Part shown: piece by piece, positions 34,731 to 44,312 of the stretch
Layout of the letters: each line of letters begins with the position of its first letter
Position numbering within the stretch: position 1 is the first letter of the stretch
DNA from: Terrabacter terrigena
Lineage (GTDB): Bacteria > Actinomycetota > Actinomycetes > Actinomycetales > Dermatophilaceae
Direction of reading: 5' to 3'
Assembly: GCF_042676085.1 (NCBI RefSeq)
Contig: NZ_JBHTKH010000006.1
Span: 1-64,000 of the forward strand
DNA length: 64,000 bases
The notes under the pieces: generated by a model
Database searches by the model: none
Told to the model about the DNA's origin: nothing
The model's input: the letters and a program-made list of their open reading frames with translations, nothing else
Program-made: the position numbers and the translations under genes

Positions 34731-37403
34731 ATGGAAACCGCTGAGATCCGCCGTCGCTGGCTCTCCTACTTCGAGAGCAACGGCCACACCGTCGTCCCGA
34801 GCGCCCCCCTCGTGCACGAGGACCCCAACCTGCTGTTCGTCAACGCCGGCATGGTCCCGTTCAAGCCGTACTTCCTCGGCCAGGAGACGCCGCCGTTCGA
34901 CCGCGCCACGAGCGTTCAGAAGTGCGTGCGCACCCTCGACATCGAGGAGGTCGGCAAGACGACCCGGCACGGCACGTTCTTCCAGATGAACGGCAACTTC
35001 AGCTTCGGCGACTACTTCAAGGAAGGCGCGATCGGGCTCGCCTGGGAGCTCATCACGCGCAGCCAGGCCGAGGGCGGCCTCGGGTTCGACGAGAAGGACC
35101 TCTACGCGTCCGTCTACCACGAGGACGACGAGGCCATCGCGCTCTGGAAGAAGGTCGCGGGGCTGTCCGACGACCGCATCGTGCGCCTCGGGCGCAAGGA
35201 CAACTACTGGAACATGGGCGTCGCCGGCCCGGGCGGCCCCTGCTCCGAGATCCTGCTCGACCGCGGCCGCGAGTTCGGCGCCGACGGCGACTGGGAGGCG
35301 GGCGACCGCTACCTCGAGTTCTGGAACCTCGTGTTCATGCAGTACGAGCTCGAGAACGTCAGGTCCAAGGAGGACTTCGACATTGCGGGCGACCTGCCCA
35401 AGCGCAACATCGACACCGGCATGGGCCTCGAACGCGTCGCCTTCCTGCTGCAGGGCGTCGACAACATCTACGAGACCGACGAGGTCTTCCCGGTGATCGC
35501 GGCGGCCGAGGACCTCAGTGGTCGACGCTACGGCGCCGACCACGACGACGACGTGCGGTTCAGGGTCGTGGCCGACCACGTGCGCAGCTCCCTCATGCTC
35601 ATCGGTGACGGCGTGACCCCGGGCAACGAGGGACGCGGCTACGTGCTGCGCCGCCTGCTGCGCCGTGCCGTGCGCTCGATGCGCCTGCTCGGCGTCGACG
35701 CACCGACCCTGGAGCAGCTGCTCCCGGTCAGCATGGAGCGGATGAAGGCCTCCTACCCGGAGCTCGAGACCGACTTCCAGCGCATCAGCCAGGTCGCGTA
35801 CGCCGAGGAGGACGCCTTCCGTCGCACGCTGAACGCGGGCACGACGATCCTCGACACCGCGGTCAAGCGGGCGAAGTCGACGGGGTCGAGCACCCTCGGT
35901 GGGTCCGAGGCGTTCGCGCTCCACGACACGTACGGCTTCCCGATCGACCTCACGCTGGAGATGGCGGCGGAGCAGGGCGTGCAGGTCGACGAGGCCGGCT
36001 TCCGTCGGCTCATGGGTGAGCAGCGCGACCGCGCCAAGGCCGACGCGCGCGCGAAGAAGTCGGCGCACGGCGACACCAGCGTCTACCGCCGGCTGTCCGA
36101 CGCGCTCGGTCGCCAGGTCGAGTTCACCGGCTACGACCAGACGGTCACCGACGCGCGCGTGCGTGGCCTCATCCGCGACGGCGCGATCGTCGACCGGGTG
36201 GGTCAGGGTGACGACATCGAGGTCGTGCTCGACCGCACCCCGCTCTACGCCGAGTCCGGCGGTCAGCAGGCCGACCACGGCCGCATCCGGCTGGCGAACG
36301 GCGCGCTCATCGAGGTGACCGACGTCCAGCGCCCGATCACGGGTCTCGTCGTGCACCGGGCCACGGTGCTCGAGGGTGAGGTGGGTGTCGGTGAGGACGC
36401 CGAGGCCGAGGTCGACGTCATCCGTCGTCGGTCGATCTCGCGGGCGCACACGGCGACCCACATGGTCCACCAGGCGCTGCGCGACGAGCTCGGCGACACG
36501 GCCACCCAGGCCGGTTCGGAGAACTCGCCCGGCCGGCTCCGTTTCGACTTCAAGTCGCTGCAGGCGGTGCCCGCCTCCGCGATGGGCGAGATCGAGGGGC
36601 GCATCAACGCAGTGCTGCTCGACGACCTCCCGGTGACCGCCGACATCATGAACCTCGACGCCGCGAAGAAGCTCGGTGCGATGGCACTGTTCGGAGAGAA
36701 GTACGGCGAGCGCGTGCGCGTGGTCTCCATCGGCGACTGGTCACGCGAGCTGTGCGTCGGCACGCACACGCCCCGCGTGGGTCAGATCGGTGTGGTGAAG
36801 CTGCTCGGTGAGAGCTCGATCGGCTCGGGCGTGCGCCGCGTCGAGGCGCTCGTCGGCGCCGACGCGTACTCCCACCTCGCCCGCGAGGCCACGATCGTCA
36901 GCCAGCTCACCGACACCCTCGGGGTTCGCCGCGACGAGCTCGCCGACCGCGTGGCCACGATCATCGGACGCCTGCGTGACGCCGAGAAGGAGATCGCGGC
37001 CGTGCGCCAGAGCCAGGTGCTCGGCGCCGCGACCGGGCTCGTGTCCTCGGCGCGCGACATCGGCGGGGTGACGTTCGTGAGCCACGACGCCGGCGACGGC
37101 GTCACGGGCGACGACCTGCGCAAGCTCGTCACCGACGTCCGCGGGCGCCTGGGCAACGACCGTCCGGTGCTCGTGTCGATGGCCGCGGTCAACAACGACC
37201 GGCCCGTCGTCATCGTGGCGACGAACCAGCGCGCCCGCGAGGCCGGCCTCAAGGCCGGGGCCTTCGTGAAGGTCGCCGCACAGACGCTCGGCGGCGGCGG
37301 TGGCGGCAAGGACGACCTGGCCCAGGGCGGTGGCACCGACCCCGCCATGGTGTCGTCGGCCCTCGGCGCCGTCGAGGACCAGCTGCGGCAGCGGGGCGCG
37401 TGA
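34731..37403 (+). CDS. alaS: Alanyl-tRNA synthetase
   Basis: 890 residues. The class II catalytic core starts METAEIRRRWLSYFESNGHTVVPSAPLVHEDPNLLFVNAGM, with KCVRTLDIEEVG and RHGTFFQMNGNFSFGDYFK. The editing domain has the zinc-binding pairs SRAHTATHMVH and CVGTHTPRVGQIG. The C-Ala domain ends in a Gly-rich stretch (GGGGGGKDDLAQGGG). ATG 34731 has GAGGA at good spacing. Downstream ruvX overlaps by GTGA, starting the alaS-ruvX-mltG-aro block that matches Rv2555c-Rv2537c. Confidence 0.97.
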   Translation: METAEIRRRWLSYFESNGHTVVPSAPLVHEDPNLLFVNAGMVPFKPYFLGQETPPFDRATSVQKCVRTLDIEEVGKTTRHGTFFQMNGNFSFGDYFKEGAIGLAWELITRSQAEGGLGFDEKDLYASVYHEDDEAIALWKKVAGLSDDRIVRLGRKDNYWNMGVAGPGGPCSEILLDRGREFGADGDWEAGDRYLEFWNLVFMQYELENVRSKEDFDIAGDLPKRNIDTGMGLERVAFLLQGVDNIYETDEVFPVIAAAEDLSGRRYGADHDDDVRFRVVADHVRSSLMLIGDGVTPGNEGRGYVLRRLLRRAVRSMRLLGVDAPTLEQLLPVSMERMKASYPELETDFQRISQVAYAEEDAFRRTLNAGTTILDTAVKRAKSTGSSTLGGSEAFALHDTYGFPIDLTLEMAAEQGVQVDEAGFRRLMGEQRDRAKADARAKKSAHGDTSVYRRLSDALGRQVEFTGYDQTVTDARVRGLIRDGAIVDRVGQGDDIEVVLDRTPLYAESGGQQADHGRIRLANGALIEVTDVQRPITGLVVHRATVLEGEVGVGEDAEAEVDVIRRRSISRAHTATHMVHQALRDELGDTATQAGSENSPGRLRFDFKSLQAVPASAMGEIEGRINAVLLDDLPVTADIMNLDAAKKLGAMALFGEKYGERVRVVSIGDWSRELCVGTHTPRVGQIGVVKLLGESSIGSGVRRVEALVGADAYSHLAREATIVSQLTDTLGVRRDELADRVATIIGRLRDAEKEIAAVRQSQVLGAATGLVSSARDIGGVTFVSHDAGDGVTGDDLRKLVTDVRGRLGNDRPVLVSMAAVNNDRPVVIVATNQRAREAGLKAGAFVKVAAQTLGGGGGGKDDLAQGGGTDPAMVSSALGAVEDQLRQRGA

Positions 37404-37912
37404 CCGCGCCCGGCGCCCATCCCCGACGCGGGGTGCGCATCGGCGTCGACGTGGGCAACGCCCGCGTCGGGGTGGCCGCGTGCGACCCGTCCGGGATGTT
37501 CGCGCACCCCGTGCGCACCCTGCCCCGTGACGCCGAGGGCGACACCGACGTCGACGCCCTGGTGGCGCTCGTCGACGAGCTCGAGGCCATCGAGGTGGTC
37601 GTGGGCCTTCCCCGCCTGCTGTCGGGCGAGGAGGGTGAGGCTGCCCGGGTCGCCCGGTCGTATGCCGGCCGGCTGGCCACTCGACTGGGTACGGTGGGGG
37701 TGCGTATGGTCGATGAACGCTTGACCACCGTCGACGCGCACCGCAGACTACGCGACAGCGGTGTTCCGGGTCGCGGGCAGCGTGCCGTCGTCGACCAGGC
37801 AGCCGCAGTGCTCATTCTCCAGTCTGCGCTCGACACCGAGGCACGATCGGGAAGACCAGCAGGGGAGACCGTCTCGCCGGGGGGCAAACGGAAGAAGGAA
37901 CGTCGTCGATGA
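37400..37912 (+). CDS. ruvX: RuvX/YqgF family Holliday junction resolvase-like protein
   Basis: 170 residues, RNase H-like fold. RIGVDVGNARVGVAACD holds the first catalytic Asp, VVVGLP and VRMVDERLTTVDAHRRLR follow, and the last Asp lies in VDQAAAVLILQSAL. Members act in pre-16S rRNA 5' processing and were first described as Holliday-junction resolvases. GTG 37400 overlaps alaS; the stop overlaps mltG. A basic tail (GGKRKKERRR) ends the protein. Confidence 0.93.
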   Translation: MTAPGAHPRRGVRIGVDVGNARVGVAACDPSGMFAHPVRTLPRDAEGDTDVDALVALVDELEAIEVVVGLPRLLSGEEGEAARVARSYAGRLATRLGTVGVRMVDERLTTVDAHRRLRDSGVPGRGQRAVVDQAAAVLILQSALDTEARSGRPAGETVSPGGKRKKERRR

Positions 37913-39162
37913 AGGACCATCTCGAGACATCCATCTTCGGCGACCACGAGGAGCACCTCGAGCACCCTGAGCACGGTGAGCACTTCGACGAGCCGCACAC
38001 CGCGCCCGCCCCGCTGAGCCGCCGTGAGCTGCGCGAGGCCGAGGAGGCCGCTCGCAGGGGTGGCCGCAGGGGCCGCCCTGCTGCAGCCGCCGGCGGGACC
38101 GGGGGAGGCGGGCGCGGTAAGCCCTCCGTCCTCCGGCGACTCGTCGTCATCGTGCTGGCCCTGGCGGTCATCGGTGGCGGCGTGGCCGTCGCCTACAAGG
38201 CGCTGCGGCCGGTCGTCGAGGGCTTCCTCGAGTCCAACGACTACCCCGGACCCGGCACGGGTCAGGTCACCGTGACCGTCAACGAGGGAGCGGGGGGCAG
38301 CGCGATCGCCAAGACCCTCGCCGAGCAGGACGTCGTCAAGTCGAGCAAGGCGTTCATCGAGGCCGCGAACAACGACCCGAAGAGCGCCGGCATCCAGCCG
38401 GGCATCTACCAGCTGAAGAAGCAGATGAAGGCGTCCGACGCCCTCGCGGTCCTCGTCGACCCGAAGAACCGCCTGATCACGCGCGTCGTGGTCCCCGAGG
38501 GCCTCTGGAGGGAGGAGATCTACGACCGGCTGTCCAAGGCGTCCGGCATCCCCGTCGCCGAGTACGCCGCGGCGGCCAAGAAGGTCGACGAGCTCGGGCT
38601 GCCGCCCTCGGCCCGCGGCAACATCGAGGGCTACCTGTTCCCGGCCAGCTACGAGTTCCCGCCGTCGACGTCGGCGCTCGACCAGCTCAAGGAGATGGTG
38701 GCCGAGTCGACCAAGCGGCTCGACGCGCTCGGCATCACGCCGGAGCAGATGGAGCGGGTCGTCACCGTCGCGAGCCTCGTCGAGGGCGAGGCGAAGACCG
38801 ATGCCGACCGGGCCAAGGTCGCGCGCGTCGTCGAGAACCGCCTCGCCGGCAAGATGTCGCTCGGCTTCGACTCGACCGTCAACTACATCTTCCGCAAGCG
38901 TGGCGTCCCCACCCAGCAGATGCTCGACAGCGCGAGCGCCTACAACACGCGCAAGGTCACCGGGCTGCCGCCCGGCCCGATCGCCAACCCGGGCGAGGGC
39001 GCGCTCAAGGCCGCGGCCAACCCGGCCCCGGGGCCCTGGCTCTACTTCGTCACGGTCAACCTCGACACGGGCGAGACGAAGTTCGCCGCGACCTACCCGG
39101 AGCACCAGCGCTACGTCGCGGAGTTCCAGAAGTGGTGCAGCGACAACAAGGGCAAGTGCTGA
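37909..39162 (+). CDS. mltG: Endolytic murein transglycosylase MltG
   Basis: 417 residues. A cytoplasmic His/Glu-rich N-terminus (about 1-75, with EEHLEHPEHGEHFDEPH) is followed by one membrane helix (LVVIVLALAVIGGGVAVAYKAL) and an extracytoplasmic YceG domain. The catalytic Glu lies in VASLVEGEAKTDADRAKVARV; PTQQMLDSASAYNTR and TGLPPGPIANPGEGALKAA are further family motifs. It cleaves nascent glycan strands to end peptidoglycan polymerisation. ATG 37909 overlaps ruvX. Confidence 0.95.
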   Translation: MKDHLETSIFGDHEEHLEHPEHGEHFDEPHTAPAPLSRRELREAEEAARRGGRRGRPAAAAGGTGGGGRGKPSVLRRLVVIVLALAVIGGGVAVAYKALRPVVEGFLESNDYPGPGTGQVTVTVNEGAGGSAIAKTLAEQDVVKSSKAFIEAANNDPKSAGIQPGIYQLKKQMKASDALAVLVDPKNRLITRVVVPEGLWREEIYDRLSKASGIPVAEYAAAAKKVDELGLPPSARGNIEGYLFPASYEFPPSTSALDQLKEMVAESTKRLDALGITPEQMERVVTVASLVEGEAKTDADRAKVARVVENRLAGKMSLGFDSTVNYIFRKRGVPTQQMLDSASAYNTRKVTGLPPGPIANPGEGALKAAANPAPGPWLYFVTVNLDTGETKFAATYPEHQRYVAEFQKWCSDNKGKC

Positions 39163-40070
39163 GCGAGGGGTCCGCCGTCCACCGCTGCGCGGTGTGGGGC
39201 AGCCCCGTCGCGCACTCGCTCTCCCCGGTCCTGCACCGTGCCGCCTACGCCGCGCTCGGTCTGACCGACTGGGACTACGCGCGCCGCGAGGTCGACGAAT
39301 CCACCTTCGCCGACGCGCTCCGCGGGCTCGACGGCTCGTGGCGCGGCCTGTCGCTGACGATGCCGCTCAAGGAGGTCGGCCTTCGCGCTGCGCGCACCGT
39401 CACGCCGCTGGCCGAGGCCACCGGGGCCGCGAACACCCTCGTGCGGGCCGCCGGCGACCCCACGGCGTGGACGGCGCACAACACCGACGTGCACGGCATC
39501 CGGATGGCACTCGGGCTCGCGGGGTGCGCAACGCCCTCGAGCATGCTCGTCGTGGGCTCGGGCGCCACCGCCCGGTCCGCCCTCGCCGCCATCGAGCCGC
39601 CCGGCGGGCGGGTCGTCTTCATGGTGCGCGACCGCGTGCGTGCCGAGACGCTCGCCCAGGCCAGTGCCGCCGGGATGGCGGTCGAGGTGGTGCCCATGGG
39701 TCGGTGGCAGGCCGCCGACGACGTCGACGCCGTCGTCAGCACCGTCCCGCCGCTGTCCGTGGCCGGGCTCGACGAGCTCGCTCACCCGCTCGCGGCCGGC
39801 GACGCCCGTGGGCCCGTCGTCCTCGACGTCGTCTACGGGTCGGGCCGCACCCCGCTGCAGCGGGCCGCGGCCGCGCGTGGCTGGCCCGTCGCCGCGGGCA
39901 CCGACATGCTGCTGCACCAGGCCACCGAACAGGTCCGTCTGATGACGGGGCTGCCGGCCCCCCTGGCCGCCATGTCGGACGCCCTGCAGCAGGCCCTGGC
40001 CCAGCGCGCGCAGACCGCCCCCACGACCGGTGCGGCCCGGCCGTCCGGCACCCCGGACCCGGCTCGGTGA
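39156..40070 (+). CDS. aroE: Shikimate dehydrogenase
   Basis: 304 residues; NADP-dependent reduction of 3-dehydroshikimate. The shikimate-binding SHSLSP-type loop (here AHSLSPVLH), catalytic Lys in LTMPLKE, Asn in GAANTL and Asp in HNTDVHG are all present. The Rossmann region begins VVGSGATARSALAA. The late motif GTDMLLHQATEQVRLMTG is intact. GTG 39156 overlaps mltG by 7 bp and gives MLSEGSAVHRCAVWGSP; the longer in-frame start inside mltG is unlikely. Confidence 0.93.
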   Translation: MLSEGSAVHRCAVWGSPVAHSLSPVLHRAAYAALGLTDWDYARREVDESTFADALRGLDGSWRGLSLTMPLKEVGLRAARTVTPLAEATGAANTLVRAAGDPTAWTAHNTDVHGIRMALGLAGCATPSSMLVVGSGATARSALAAIEPPGGRVVFMVRDRVRAETLAQASAAGMAVEVVPMGRWQAADDVDAVVSTVPPLSVAGLDELAHPLAAGDARGPVVLDVVYGSGRTPLQRAAAARGWPVAAGTDMLLHQATEQVRLMTGLPAPLAAMSDALQQALAQRAQTAPTTGAARPSGTPDPAR

Positions 40071-40780
40071 TCCCGCCCGTGACCTGGGTCGACGCACCGG
40101 GTGCGCCGACGTGGTTCGTCCTCGCCCTCACCGTGGCCGGCGGCCTCGTCGGTGAGGTGCTGCGCCGCCGTCTCGCGACCGGCGGCTACCGCCTCGACGA
40201 CGAGTCCGGTCCGCTGCCGAGGGTCTCGTCCGCGGCCATCCCGGTCGCGCTCGCCCTCCTGTGGGCGCTGGTGGCCTGGCGGTTCGGCCCGCTGTCGGAG
40301 TGGGCGCTCACGCCCGCGTACCTCGGGTTCGCCTTCGTCGCCGTGGCGCTCGCGTGGATCGACGCCGACGTCCACCGACTGCCCCGGGGACTCACCCGTC
40401 CGGCATACCCGATGCTCGTCGGCCAGCTCGCGCTGGCCTCGCTCGCCTCGGGCGACTGGGACGCCCTGCGCCGGGCGGTGGTCTCGGGTCTCGTGCTGTG
40501 GGCCGTCTACTTCGTCCTCGCCCTCGTCGCGGCGCTGCTCGGCAGCGGATTCGGCTTCGGCGACGTGACCCTCGCCGGGCTCGTGGGGCTGGCCACGGGC
40601 TACGTCAGCGTGTCGACGACGCTCGTGGCCTCGTACGCCGCCTTCCTCCTCGCCGGGGTCTACGGGTTGGTGCGCCTCGTCCTGCGGCGCGGCACCCGCA
40701 AGGACGACATCGCGTTCGGGCCGTGGATGCTCGTCGGTCTGCTCCTCGCGCTCGTCGTCCAGGTGCGGCCCTTCGGCTGA
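40067..40780 (+). CDS. Prepilin peptidase, A24 family
   Basis: 237 residues with about six to seven membrane helices. Both catalytic aspartates of the A24 leader peptidase family are visible: AWIDADVHRLP and the GFGFGDVTLAG (GxGD) motif. It lacks the Cys-rich N-terminal methylase domain. It would cleave type IV prepilin-like (Flp/Tad or competence) signal peptides at the membrane. No pilin genes are nearby; in mycobacteria the same gene (Rv2551c) follows aroE too. GTG 40067 overlaps aroE; GTG 40079 is an alternative. Confidence 0.88.
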   Translation: MIPPVTWVDAPGAPTWFVLALTVAGGLVGEVLRRRLATGGYRLDDESGPLPRVSSAAIPVALALLWALVAWRFGPLSEWALTPAYLGFAFVAVALAWIDADVHRLPRGLTRPAYPMLVGQLALASLASGDWDALRRAVVSGLVLWAVYFVLALVAALLGSGFGFGDVTLAGLVGLATGYVSVSTTLVASYAAFLLAGVYGLVRLVLRRGTRKDDIAFGPWMLVGLLLALVVQVRPFG

Positions 40781-40831
40781 GACGTCGGAGCCGCTCGCCG
40801 GACGGGTGGTCCGGGGGAGCAGGTGGTCCCG

Positions 40832-40858
40832 CGGAGCGGGCGGGTCGGATCCGCTCCG
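40832..40858 (+). terminator. Weak hairpin before aroC
   Basis: CGGAGCGG (40832-40839) pairs with CCGCTCCG (40851-40858) across 11 nt, between the peptidase gene and aroC. There is no T-run; it may be chance in GC-rich sequence. Confidence 0.35.
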
Positions 40859-40881
40859 GGCCCGCGTGGGAGGATCGAGCC

Positions 40882-42102
40882 ATGTTGCGTTGGTTGACGG
40901 CCGGTGAGTCGCACGGGCCCGCACTCGTCGCCATGATCGAGGGCCTCCCCGCGGGCGTCGAGGTCGGCGCGAAGGACCTCCAGGCCGCCCTCTCCCGGCG
41001 CCGGCTCGGCTACGGCCGCGGCGCCCGGATGAAGTTCGAGCAGGACGAGGTGGAGTTCCTCGGCGGCCTGCGCCACGGCGTCACCATCGGGTCCCCGGTC
41101 GCGGTCCGCATCGGCAACAGCGAGTGGCCGAAGTGGACCACCGTCATGAGCCCCGAAGCGGTCTCCGACGAGGCGTACGCCGCGTCCGACGACGTCAACG
41201 CCGAGAAGGAGGTCGCCCGCAACAAGCCGCTCACCCGGCCGCGTCCGGGCCACGCCGACCTCGTCGGCATGCAGAAGTACGGCCACGACGACGCCCGACC
41301 CGTCCTCGAGCGTGCGTCTGCCCGCGAGACCGCGGCGCGCGTCGCGCTCGGCGAGGTCGCCGCCCGGTTCCTCGAGCAGGCCTACGGCATCCGTCTCGTG
41401 TCACACACGGTCTCGATCGGCACGGCCTCCGTGTCCGCCGACGCGCCGCTCCCGACACCCGACGACGTCGAGCGCCTCGACGCCGACCCGGTGCGCGCGT
41501 TGGACGCGTCGGGGTCCGCCGCGATGGTCGCCGAGGTCGATGCGGCGAAGAAGGACGGCGACACCCTCGGCGGGGTCGTCGAGGTGCTCGCGTACGGCGT
41601 GCCGCCGGGCCTCGGCTCCCACGTGCACTGGGACCGCAAGCTCGACGGCCAGCTCGCCCAGGCGCTCATGAGCATCCAGGCGATCAAGGGCGTCGAGGTC
41701 GGCGACGGCTTCGAGACGGCCCGCCGCCGCGGGTCCGAGGCGCACGACGAGATGGAGATCGTCGACGGCGTCATCACCCGGCGCACGGGCCGCGCGGGTG
41801 GCACCGAGGGCGGCATGTCCACGGGCCAGGTGCTGCGCGTGCGCGCCGCCATGAAGCCGATCAGCACCGTCCCGCGCTCCCTGTCGACCGTCGACGTCGC
41901 CACGGGCGAGGCCGCGACCGCCATCCACCAGCGCTCCGACGTGTGCGCCGTGCCGGCTGCGGGCGTCGTGGCCGAGGCCATGGTCGCGCTCGTGCTCGCG
42001 CAGTCCTGCCTCGAGAAGTTCGGCGGCGACTCGGTCACCGAGACCGCACGCAACCACACGGCATACCTCGCCGGCATCCGTGAGGGGCTGCGCACGTGGT
42101 GA
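40882..42102 (+). CDS. aroC: Chorismate synthase
   Basis: 406 residues; eliminates phosphate from EPSP to give chorismate with reduced FMN. Signatures: GESHGPALVAMIEGLPAG, the RPGHADLVGMQKYGHDDARPVLERASARETAARVALG segment and the late GGTEGGMSTGQ and KPISTVPRSL. ATG 40882 has GGGAGGATC upstream. It leads the aroC-aroK-aroB-aroQ run, with GTGA overlap to aroK. Confidence 0.97.
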   Translation: MLRWLTAGESHGPALVAMIEGLPAGVEVGAKDLQAALSRRRLGYGRGARMKFEQDEVEFLGGLRHGVTIGSPVAVRIGNSEWPKWTTVMSPEAVSDEAYAASDDVNAEKEVARNKPLTRPRPGHADLVGMQKYGHDDARPVLERASARETAARVALGEVAARFLEQAYGIRLVSHTVSIGTASVSADAPLPTPDDVERLDADPVRALDASGSAAMVAEVDAAKKDGDTLGGVVEVLAYGVPPGLGSHVHWDRKLDGQLAQALMSIQAIKGVEVGDGFETARRRGSEAHDEMEIVDGVITRRTGRAGGTEGGMSTGQVLRVRAAMKPISTVPRSLSTVDVATGEAATAIHQRSDVCAVPAAGVVAEAMVALVLAQSCLEKFGGDSVTETARNHTAYLAGIREGLRTW

Positions 42103-42635
42103 ACGACCCCACCCCCGGGACCACCCGTCCGGTCGCGGTCGTCGTCGGGCCGCCCGGCGCCGGCAAGACCACCGTCGGACAGGAGCTCGCGCACCGGCTG
42201 GGCGTCGCGTTCCACGACGTCGACTCGGCCATCGAGGCCGCGCAGGGCCGCTCGATCTCGGACATCTTCGTCGACGACGGCGAGGCCGCCTTCCGCGACC
42301 TCGAGCGCGCCGAGGTCGCGCGGTCGCTCGTCGAGGAGGCCGGCGTCGTCTCCGTCGGCGGGGGAGCCGTGATGGACCCGCTCACCGAGCAGGCGCTCGC
42401 CGGGCACGTCGTCGTCTTCCTCGATGTGGCCATCGCCGACGCGAGCAAGCGCATCGGGTTCGACCGCTCGCGGCCCCTGCTCTCGGTCAACCCACGAGCG
42501 TCGTGGGTGGCCATGATGAACACCAGGCGCCCCACCTACGAGCGGGTCTCGACCCTGCGCGTCGACACCGCGGGCCGCACGCCGACCGAGGTCGTCGACA
42601 CCATCGTCACCGCCCTCGAGGCGGCCCACGCGTGA
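42099..42635 (+). CDS. aroK: Shikimate kinase
   Basis: 178 residues. P-loop GPPGAGKTTVG, shikimate-binding DVDSAIEAAQGRSISDIF and FRDLE, GGG loop VSVGGGAV and lid region RSRPLL. GTG 42099 forms the usual GTGA overlap with aroC; GTG 42096 is one codon upstream. The stop overlaps aroB. Confidence 0.95.
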   Translation: MNDPTPGTTRPVAVVVGPPGAGKTTVGQELAHRLGVAFHDVDSAIEAAQGRSISDIFVDDGEAAFRDLERAEVARSLVEEAGVVSVGGGAVMDPLTEQALAGHVVVFLDVAIADASKRIGFDRSRPLLSVNPRASWVAMMNTRRPTYERVSTLRVDTAGRTPTEVVDTIVTALEAAHA

Positions 42636-43759
42636 CCGGTCGGGTGCCGCCGACGACCATCGCCGTCGGCAGCGACTACGACGTCGTCATCGGCTCCGGT
42701 GTGCTGGGCGGTGTGGCCGACCTGCTCGGCCCCGACGTCGCACGCGTGCTCGTCGTGCACCCGCCGACGCTGCCCGAGCTCACGGCGCGGGTGGCCGCCG
42801 GCCTCGAGGCCCGCGGCGTCGTCGTGCACCTCGCCGAGGTGCCCGACGCCGAGGCGGCGAAGACCGCGACGGTCGTCGCCGAGCTCTGGGGGCAGCTGGG
42901 TCGGGCCGGTTTCACCCGCACCGATGCCGTCGTCGGCGTCGGTGGCGGCACCGTCACCGACCTCGCAGGCTTCGTCGCGGCCTCCTGGCTGCGCGGCGTG
43001 CGGGTCGTCCAGGTGCCCACGACCCTGCTCGGCATGGTCGACGCCGCCGTGGGGGGAAAGACCGGCATCAACACCGCCGAGGGCAAGAACCTGGTGGGCG
43101 CCTTCCACCCGCCCGCCGGCGTGCTCTGCGACGTCGACGTGCTCGAGACCCTGCCCCAGGCCGACCTCGCCGCCGGGCTCGCCGAGGTCGTCAAGTGCGG
43201 TTTCATCGCCGACCCCGTCATCCTCGAGCTCGTCGAGTCGGCCGTGGCGGCCGACCCCGCCGTTGCGCGCAGCGCCGCCAACCCCCACCTGCGGGAGCTC
43301 ATCGAGCGGGCCGTCCGGGTCAAGGCCGAGGTGGTGGCCGCCGACCTCAAGGAGAGCTCGCTGCGCGAGATCCTCAACTACGGCCACACCTTCGGCCATG
43401 CCATTGAGCAGGTCGAGCGGTACACCTGGCGCCACGGTGAGGCGATCAGCGTCGGCATGGTCTACGTCGCCGAGCTCGCCCGTCTCGCGGGCCACCTCAC
43501 CGGCCCCGACGGCGACGCGCTCGTCGCACGGCACCGCTCGGTCCTCGAGTCGCTCGGGCTCCCCACGAGGTACTCCGCGGGACGCTGGGACGAGCTGCTG
43601 ACGGCGATGCGTCGCGACAAGAAGTCACGGGGGTCGACGCTGCGCTTCGTCGTGCTCGACGGCCTGGCCCAGCCCGCCAGGCTCGTCGGCCCTGACGACG
43701 TGCTTCTGCAGGCGGCATACGGCCTCGTGTCGCGGGCCGGGCAGGGCCGCGCTCACTAG
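42632..43759 (+). CDS. aroB: 3-dehydroquinate synthase
   Basis: 375 residues; NAD- and metal-dependent conversion of DAHP to dehydroquinate. The NAD-binding GVGGGTVTDLAGFVAASWLRG and PTTLLGMVDAAVGGKTGIN, and the metal-ligand regions (AEVVKCGFI, HTFGHAIE, RHGEAISVGMVY), are intact. GTG 42632 overlaps aroK. The TAG stop is part of the TAGACT hexamer in front of aroQ. Confidence 0.96.
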   Translation: MTGRVPPTTIAVGSDYDVVIGSGVLGGVADLLGPDVARVLVVHPPTLPELTARVAAGLEARGVVVHLAEVPDAEAAKTATVVAELWGQLGRAGFTRTDAVVGVGGGTVTDLAGFVAASWLRGVRVVQVPTTLLGMVDAAVGGKTGINTAEGKNLVGAFHPPAGVLCDVDVLETLPQADLAAGLAEVVKCGFIADPVILELVESAVAADPAVARSAANPHLRELIERAVRVKAEVVAADLKESSLREILNYGHTFGHAIEQVERYTWRHGEAISVGMVYVAELARLAGHLTGPDGDALVARHRSVLESLGLPTRYSAGRWDELLTAMRRDKKSRGSTLRFVVLDGLAQPARLVGPDDVLLQAAYGLVSRAGQGRAH

Positions 43760-43770
43760 ACTCGCGCCCA
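43757..43770 (+). promoter_or_regulatory. Probable leaderless aroQ promoter (-10 TAGACT)
   Basis: TAGACT at 43757-43762 lies 7 nt before ATG 43770, and no Shine-Dalgarno is present. aroQ may therefore be read from its own transcript as well as from the aro operon. Confidence 0.42.
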
Positions 43771-44207
43771 TGACGGCACCCACGGTCTTCGTCCTGTCGG
43801 GCCCCAACCTCAACCGTCTCGGCACGCGTGAGCCGCAGGTCTACGGGTCCGACACGCTCGACGACGTCCACGCCGCCGTCCAGCGCGAGGCCCGCGACCT
43901 GGGCCTCGTCGCCGACTGCCGCCAGACGAACCACGAGGGCGAGCTCGTCGACTGGCTGCACGAGGCCGTCGACGTCGGCGCCGACGTCGTGCTCAACCCG
44001 GGCGCGTTCACGCACTACTCGTATGCCGTCCGCGACGCCTGCGCCATCGTGACCACGAGCGGGCGCAGCCTCGTCGAGGTGCACCTGTCCAACCCGGCCA
44101 CCCGCGAGGAGTTCAGGCACACCTCGGTCGTGGCCGGCGTGGCGACCGGGACCATCGCGGGGTTCGGCCTGCAGTCCTACCTGCTCGGCCTCCGCGCCCT
44201 GGTCTGA
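43770..44207 (+). CDS. aroQ: Type II 3-dehydroquinate dehydratase
   Basis: 145 residues. SGPNLNRLGTREPQVYGSDTL holds the catalytic loop Arg/Tyr, then CRQTNHEGELVDWLHEA, LNPGAFTHYSYAVRDA (active-site His) and VHLSNPATREEFRHTSV. Length fits the dodecameric type II enzyme. It completes DAHP-to-chorismate steps here except the DAHP and EPSP synthases, which lie elsewhere. Confidence 0.96.
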   Translation: MTAPTVFVLSGPNLNRLGTREPQVYGSDTLDDVHAAVQREARDLGLVADCRQTNHEGELVDWLHEAVDVGADVVLNPGAFTHYSYAVRDACAIVTTSGRSLVEVHLSNPATREEFRHTSVVAGVATGTIAGFGLQSYLLGLRALV

Positions 44208-44312
44208 CCAGGGCACAGCAGCCGGACAGCCCTCCGACGGCAGCTCCATTGCGGACCGGCTGACACTGGAGCCAGGAGGGGCTCGTCCGGCCCCGCGACG
44301 GAAGGCACGCCG